DNA of 64,000 nucleotides. Source: Candidatus Latescibacterota bacterium (GTDB taxonomy: Bacteria > Latescibacterota > MWCZ01). The stretch lies in NCBI GenBank assembly GCA_022706085.1, contig JAKJDF010000003.1:266594-330593 (forward strand). Direction: 5' to 3'. The position numbers and the translations under genes were made by a program. Below, in pieces: positions 61,041 through 64,000 of the stretch; positions within the stretch are counted from its first letter, which is position 1; each line of letters begins with the position of its first letter. The notes beneath the pieces were generated by a model that had not been told where the DNA came from, did no database searches, and saw only the letters and a program-made list of their open reading frames with translations.

Positions 61041-61071
61041 AAACCGGCGGGAAAACCGCCGGTTTTTTTTC
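61041..61071 (+). terminator. Strong rho-independent terminator
   Basis: A perfect 10-bp stem (AAACCGGCGG with CCGCCGGTTT, 61041-61050 and 61056-61065) with a 5-base loop is followed by a run of T. It ends the small-protein transcript and isolates dapA. Confidence 0.95.
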
Positions 61072-61090
61072 ATTGTGTTCGCGGGATGCG

Positions 61091-61119
61091 TTGACGTGGT
61101 TACTGGCATCTCCTATACT
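61091..61119 (+). promoter_or_regulatory. Sigma-70 promoter of dapA
   Basis: TTGACG (61091-61096), an exact 17-base spacer and TATACT (61114-61119) make a near-consensus promoter. The leader is about 105 bases and can form a CGCCGGC/GCCGGCG stem (61140-61146 with 61191-61197). Confidence 0.85.
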
Positions 61120-61230
61120 ACACAAGCTGTAATGCCGTGCGCCGGCGGCTGAAGCTGATTTGACGAGCATTCAGGGACGGCGTCCGTCTGCCGGCGGGCC
61201 TGCGTGCTTGATGTCGAAAAGGTGGCGAAG

Positions 61231-62115
61231 ATGTTGCAGCTACGTGGATCTTTTGTTGCTCTGGTTACCCCGTTCACGTCCGATGACCGCGTCAACCACG
61301 CGCTCCTGCGAGAGCTCGTCGAGTGGCACATCGAGCAGGGCACCGATGGACTCGTTCCCGTAGGAACCACCGGCGAGTCGCCGACACTGACGTACGAGGA
61401 GCACGAAGCTGTTATCGAGACGGCAGTGGAGGCAGCCGCGGGGCGCATTCCGGTGGTCCCCGGCACGGGCTCGAACTCCACGCGGGAAGCGGTCCACATG
61501 ACGCAGCACGCCAAGCTGGTAGGCGCTGACGGAGCGCTGATCGTACTTCCGTACTATAACCGGCCATCGCAGGCAGGTCTCATCGCCCATATAGAGCGAC
61601 TGAACGAAGTTGGGATTCCGCTCGTGCTTTACAATATTCCAAGCCGCACCGGCATCAATATGGAGCCGGAAACCACCGAGAAACTCTCGTATCTCGATAA
61701 TGTGGTGGGAATCAAAGAAGCGAGCGGTAACATCAATCAGATGAGCGAGGTGGTGATCCGGACGCAGGGCCGGTGCGCCGTGATGTCAGGCGACGACGCG
61801 TTGACGCTGCCCCTGCTGTCCGTTGGCGGGACAGGCGTCATATCGGTGGTTGCGAACCTGTTTCCGCGGGAAATGGCCCGCCTTGTTGCCGCGTGGGAGG
61901 AAGGGAAGAGGGACGAGGCACTGGAACTGCACCAGAAGCTGTTCCTCCTTTCGAAAGCGTTGCTTGCCTTGGAGACAAACCCGGGTCCTATCAAAGAAGC
62001 GATGAGTATGGTAGGGTACCCCGTGGGGCACGTCCGACAACCGCTCGCCCCTCTCAGCGCCGCGAACAGGGAGCGGCTGCGGAAGTTGCTCGTGGAAGCT
62101 GGCCTCCTCTCCTGA
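61231..62115 (+). CDS. dapA: 4-hydroxy-tetrahydrodipicolinate synthase
   Basis: A 294-residue DapA condensing pyruvate and aspartate semialdehyde at the entry of the lysine/diaminopimelate pathway. The full catalytic set is present: GTTGE (Thr46-Thr47), Tyr134 in YNIPSRTG and Schiff-base Lys162 in GIKEASG. The length is normal. The ATG at 61231 has AAAGGTGG seven bases upstream and gives the family-typical opening; a GTG 27 bases earlier is less likely. It is expressed from its own promoter and ends at a hairpin shared with the response regulator gene. Confidence 0.96.
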   Translation: MLQLRGSFVALVTPFTSDDRVNHALLRELVEWHIEQGTDGLVPVGTTGESPTLTYEEHEAVIETAVEAAAGRIPVVPGTGSNSTREAVHMTQHAKLVGADGALIVLPYYNRPSQAGLIAHIERLNEVGIPLVLYNIPSRTGINMEPETTEKLSYLDNVVGIKEASGNINQMSEVVIRTQGRCAVMSGDDALTLPLLSVGGTGVISVVANLFPREMARLVAAWEEGKRDEALELHQKLFLLSKALLALETNPGPIKEAMSMVGYPVGHVRQPLAPLSAANRERLRKLLVEAGLLS

Positions 62116-62127
62116 AGTGACCGCGCG

Positions 62128-62161
62128 AAAAAAACGCCCGGCGACCTGTCGGTCGCCGGGC
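62128..62161 (-). terminator. Rho-independent terminator of the hydrogenase/response-regulator unit
   Basis: A perfect 11-bp stem (62136-62146 with 62151-62161), read on the minus strand, is followed by GTTTTTTTC. The plus strand has no U-run, so it mainly serves the minus-strand genes, although it may also stop dapA. Confidence 0.92.
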
Positions 62162-62230
62162 ACTGGGAAACAGGCGTTCGACGCAACCGGGGGACAGTTT
62201 GCGTCGTGCACCGTCTCCGAATGACAGCAT

Positions 62231-62650
62231 TTAGTGATGCGCGGCGCTGTTCTCATGCGCCTGGTCCAGCACCTGTCGGATGTGTCCGAGCAAATCCTCA
62301 GGCCGGAGTGGCTTTTCGAGGAGCAGGTCCGCACGAATCCATTGGCGCTCCTGAGGCGTATCCAGGCTGTACCGGTGCCCCAGGTGCTCGCTCACTCCAG
62401 TCACCATTATTATCGGTGTTTTCGCCAGCTCCGGTTTCCTCCTGAAGCGCTGAGCGAGGGTGAAGCCCGAATCAGCTCTCTCCATCATCACGTCAAGCAA
62501 AATCACATCAGGAGTGACCTTCTCGACAGCCTCCATGGCCGCGCTGCTGGAAGCTGCGGTGACGACATTGAACCCCATTGCATCGAGAAGAGTCTCGGTG
62601 GCTTCGAGGAAGTCCTGATCGTCGTCAATGACGAGTACTGTTTCAGCCAT
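62231..62650 (-). CDS. Stand-alone response-regulator receiver protein
   Basis: A 139-residue single receiver domain. The acidic pocket is in VLVIDDDQDF (9-11), the phosphorylated Asp lies in VILLDVMM (near residue 53), the switch Thr is in IIMVTGVS, and the Lys in LLEKPLRPEDLL. There is no output domain, and the tail is short and His-rich (HENSAAHH). It lies 19 bases after the hydrogenase gene, so the two probably form one operon, as seen in several genomes with HymC/HndD-like hydrogenases. The partner kinase is not in the window. Confidence 0.9.
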   Translation of the reverse strand: MAETVLVIDDDQDFLEATETLLDAMGFNVVTAASSSAAMEAVEKVTPDVILLDVMMERADSGFTLAQRFRRKPELAKTPIIMVTGVSEHLGHRYSLDTPQERQWIRADLLLEKPLRPEDLLGHIRQVLDQAHENSAAHH

Positions 62651-62669
62651 TGATTTTCACGCCTTTCCT

Positions 62670-64000
62670 TTAACTGCGCTCGCGCGCCATGTAAGTAGTG
62701 TGGAGCAGGTGATGTGCGCGTTCGGAACCGGGTTCGCCGAGGTATTCCTCGTACAGTTTTCGGATTGCCGGGTTCTGGTGTGAACGGCGATACACCTTTG
62801 TCTGGTCTATCGTGTAAATCGCCCGCATTCGAGCGCGGACCGTTTCCACGTTCGAGCCCTGCGGCATCCCGCCCCCGTTGATGCAACCGCCGGGGCATCC
62901 CATGATCTCGATAAACGTGTAAGGGCTCTCGCCTTTGCGGATCTGGTCCATGAGCACTTTTGCGTTGGCCAGCCCACTTGCTACGGCAACATTCACCTCC
63001 ATGTCACCGATCTTGATCCTCGCTTCCTTGATGCCACGAAGACCACGCACGTCGCGGAAATCAACGTTGGCGAGCTCCTTCCCGGTGAGATAGAACGCCG
63101 CCGTTCGGAGTGCGGCCTCCATGACGCCACCGGTAGACGCGAAAATGTCCGCGGCGCCCGTGGAAGTACCCAGCGGGTTGTCGAAATCACGCGGCGGAAG
63201 GTTCAAGAAGTCGATGCCGGCGGTCTTTATCATGCGGGCAACCTCTCGAACCGTCAGAACCGCGTCCACGCTCGGAAAACCGTTCGTCTCAAGTTCGGGA
63301 CGTTCGGTTTCAAACTTCTTCGCGGTGCACGGCATGATGGATACGACGGCGATATTGCCGGGGAAAATGCCGTATTGCTCTGCGTAATAGCTCTTGATCA
63401 GCGCGCCCAGCATCTCATGTGGCGACCGGCAGGTGCTCAGGTGCGGGATCAGGTCAGGGTAATAGTGCTCACAGTATTTGATCCACCCGGGGCTGCACGA
63501 GGTTATCATCGGCAACGGTTCGTTGTTTTTCACTCGACGCACCAGTTCCGTTGCTTCCTCGACGATTGTGAGATCTGCCGCGAAGTTGGTGTCAAACACG
63601 CGGTCGAAGCCGATATTGGAAAGCGCGGTGACGAGCTGGCCGGTGTAAATGCCTCCGGGAGCGGCGCCGAACATCTCGCCGATGCCCACCCGAACAGCTG
63701 GCGCGGTCTGTGCCACCACGTGCATGTTCGGATCCTGCAACCATTCCCAGACTCTGCGCACCGAGGAATGCTCCCGAAGCGCGCCTGTCGGGCACTGGAT
63801 GATGCATTGCCCGCAATTGACGCAGGAAGTGATGTCCAGTTGTCTGTCGTACGCCGGTGCAACTTCACTCTGAAAGCCGCGCTTGGTGAACGAAATGGCA
63901 CCGACATTCTGGATTTCCTGGCAGACACGGACGCACCTGCCGCAGAGAATACACTTCTCCGGGTCTCGCTCTATCGCGGGGCTCGAGGAATCAACCGGGG
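62670..64000 (-). CDS. [FeFe]-hydrogenase catalytic subunit, N-terminus cut by window edge
   Basis: A minus-strand gene whose start lies beyond 64000. At least 443 residues are visible. Two [4Fe-4S] ferredoxin motifs come first (CILCGRCVRVC and CVNCGQCIIQC, near 63835-63955). The H-cluster motifs follow: L1 TSCSPGW, L2 MPCTAKKFE and L3 EIMGCPGGCINGGG, all intact. It belongs to the NAD(P)-linked or bifurcating HndD/HymC-like group by layout. It makes or consumes H2 in the cytoplasm. Maturation genes HydE/F/G are not seen. A frame beginning at the GTG at 63761 would omit the ferredoxin part and is not the true start. Confidence 0.95.
   Translation of the reverse strand, partial: PVDSSSPAIERDPEKCILCGRCVRVCQEIQNVGAISFTKRGFQSEVAPAYDRQLDITSCVNCGQCIIQCPTGALREHSSVRRVWEWLQDPNMHVVAQTAPAVRVGIGEMFGAAPGGIYTGQLVTALSNIGFDRVFDTNFAADLTIVEEATELVRRVKNNEPLPMITSCSPGWIKYCEHYYPDLIPHLSTCRSPHEMLGALIKSYYAEQYGIFPGNIAVVSIMPCTAKKFETERPELETNGFPSVDAVLTVREVARMIKTAGIDFLNLPPRDFDNPLGTSTGAADIFASTGGVMEAALRTAAFYLTGKELANVDFRDVRGLRGIKEARIKIGDMEVNVAVASGLANAKVLMDQIRKGESPYTFIEIMGCPGGCINGGGMPQGSNVETVRARMRAIYTIDQTKVYRRSHQNPAIRKLYEEYLGEPGSERAHHLLHTTYMARERS

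Noticed and set aside
1-64000. CRISPR array, insertion sequence, prophage, toxin-antitoxin or classical defence system
   Set aside because: I saw no regularly spaced direct repeats, transposase or integrase motifs, phage structural genes or known defence domains in any supported gene.

Overview
The window is about 64 kb of gene-dense, moderately GC-rich bacterial chromosome. It has 49 supported protein genes, one of them cut by the right edge, and no tRNA, rRNA, insertion sequence, prophage or CRISPR array that I can recognise. The cell is a diderm: there is a TonB-dependent receptor, a probable outer-membrane barrel, several lipoproteins and a GDP-mannose precursor enzyme. An [FeFe]-hydrogenase subunit at the right end points to an anaerobic or fermentative life. 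Two OPT-like many-pass transporters, sulfatases, DUF4432, DUF1961, DUF4159, a YetA/PcRGLX-type protein and a Minf_1886 protein together resemble uncultured Planctomycetes-like, Hydrogenedentota-like, Sumerlaeota-like or Lentisphaerota-like bacteria. That placement is inference only. Many genes start with TTG or GTG behind good Shine-Dalgarno sites.

Layout. 0.1-7.4 kb: an OPT-like transporter, a secreted glycosidase-like protein, a barrel protein and a sulfatase-fold enzyme without the formylglycine motif. 7.4-11.2 kb: a textbook cobalamin riboswitch ahead of a BtuB-like receptor and a YncE/BtuG-like propeller lipoprotein, a vitamin B12 capture operon. 11.3-17.2 kb: a catabolic operon (DUF1961, enolase-superfamily dehydratase, DUF4432 mutarotase-like protein, true sulfatase) divergent from a Gfo/Idh/MocA oxidoreductase. 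17.3-26.5 kb: small housekeeping genes (DUF402, glycosyltransferase, CoA-binding, Smr, M42-like peptidase) facing an rlmN, M16 peptidase pair, manC operon. 26.5-40.4 kb: lipoproteins, Minf_1886, nitrilase, aconitase, endonuclease IV, GlnE, a cell-wall amidase, a UroD-like methyltransferase-fold protein and a divergent DapA homologue.

40.4-48 kb holds the most unusual locus. A 1744-residue protein fuses a large extracytoplasmic region with PA-like and M28-peptidase-like segments, in which the metal ligands look lost, to an FtsX-type permease. It is tightly coupled to an OPT-like transporter, with no ATPase gene nearby. 48-54.6 kb: predicted carbohydrate beta-propellers, a PH-like protein, a glycerophosphodiesterase, DUF4159, IspH and a secreted seven-blade WD40 protein. 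54.9-62.1 kb: xylulokinase, a TPR-like membrane protein, TrpS, a YetA/PcRGLX-like protein, an unannotated 57-residue basic small protein between a structured leader and a perfect terminator, and canonical DapA behind a strong promoter. 62.2-64 kb: a lone receiver protein and the [FeFe]-hydrogenase gene.

The genes suggest a polysaccharide-scavenging heterotroph. It imports B12, desulfates and breaks down acidic or sulfated sugars, and probably takes up products through OPT-like carriers. All functions are read from motifs and family resemblance by eye; no searches were run.
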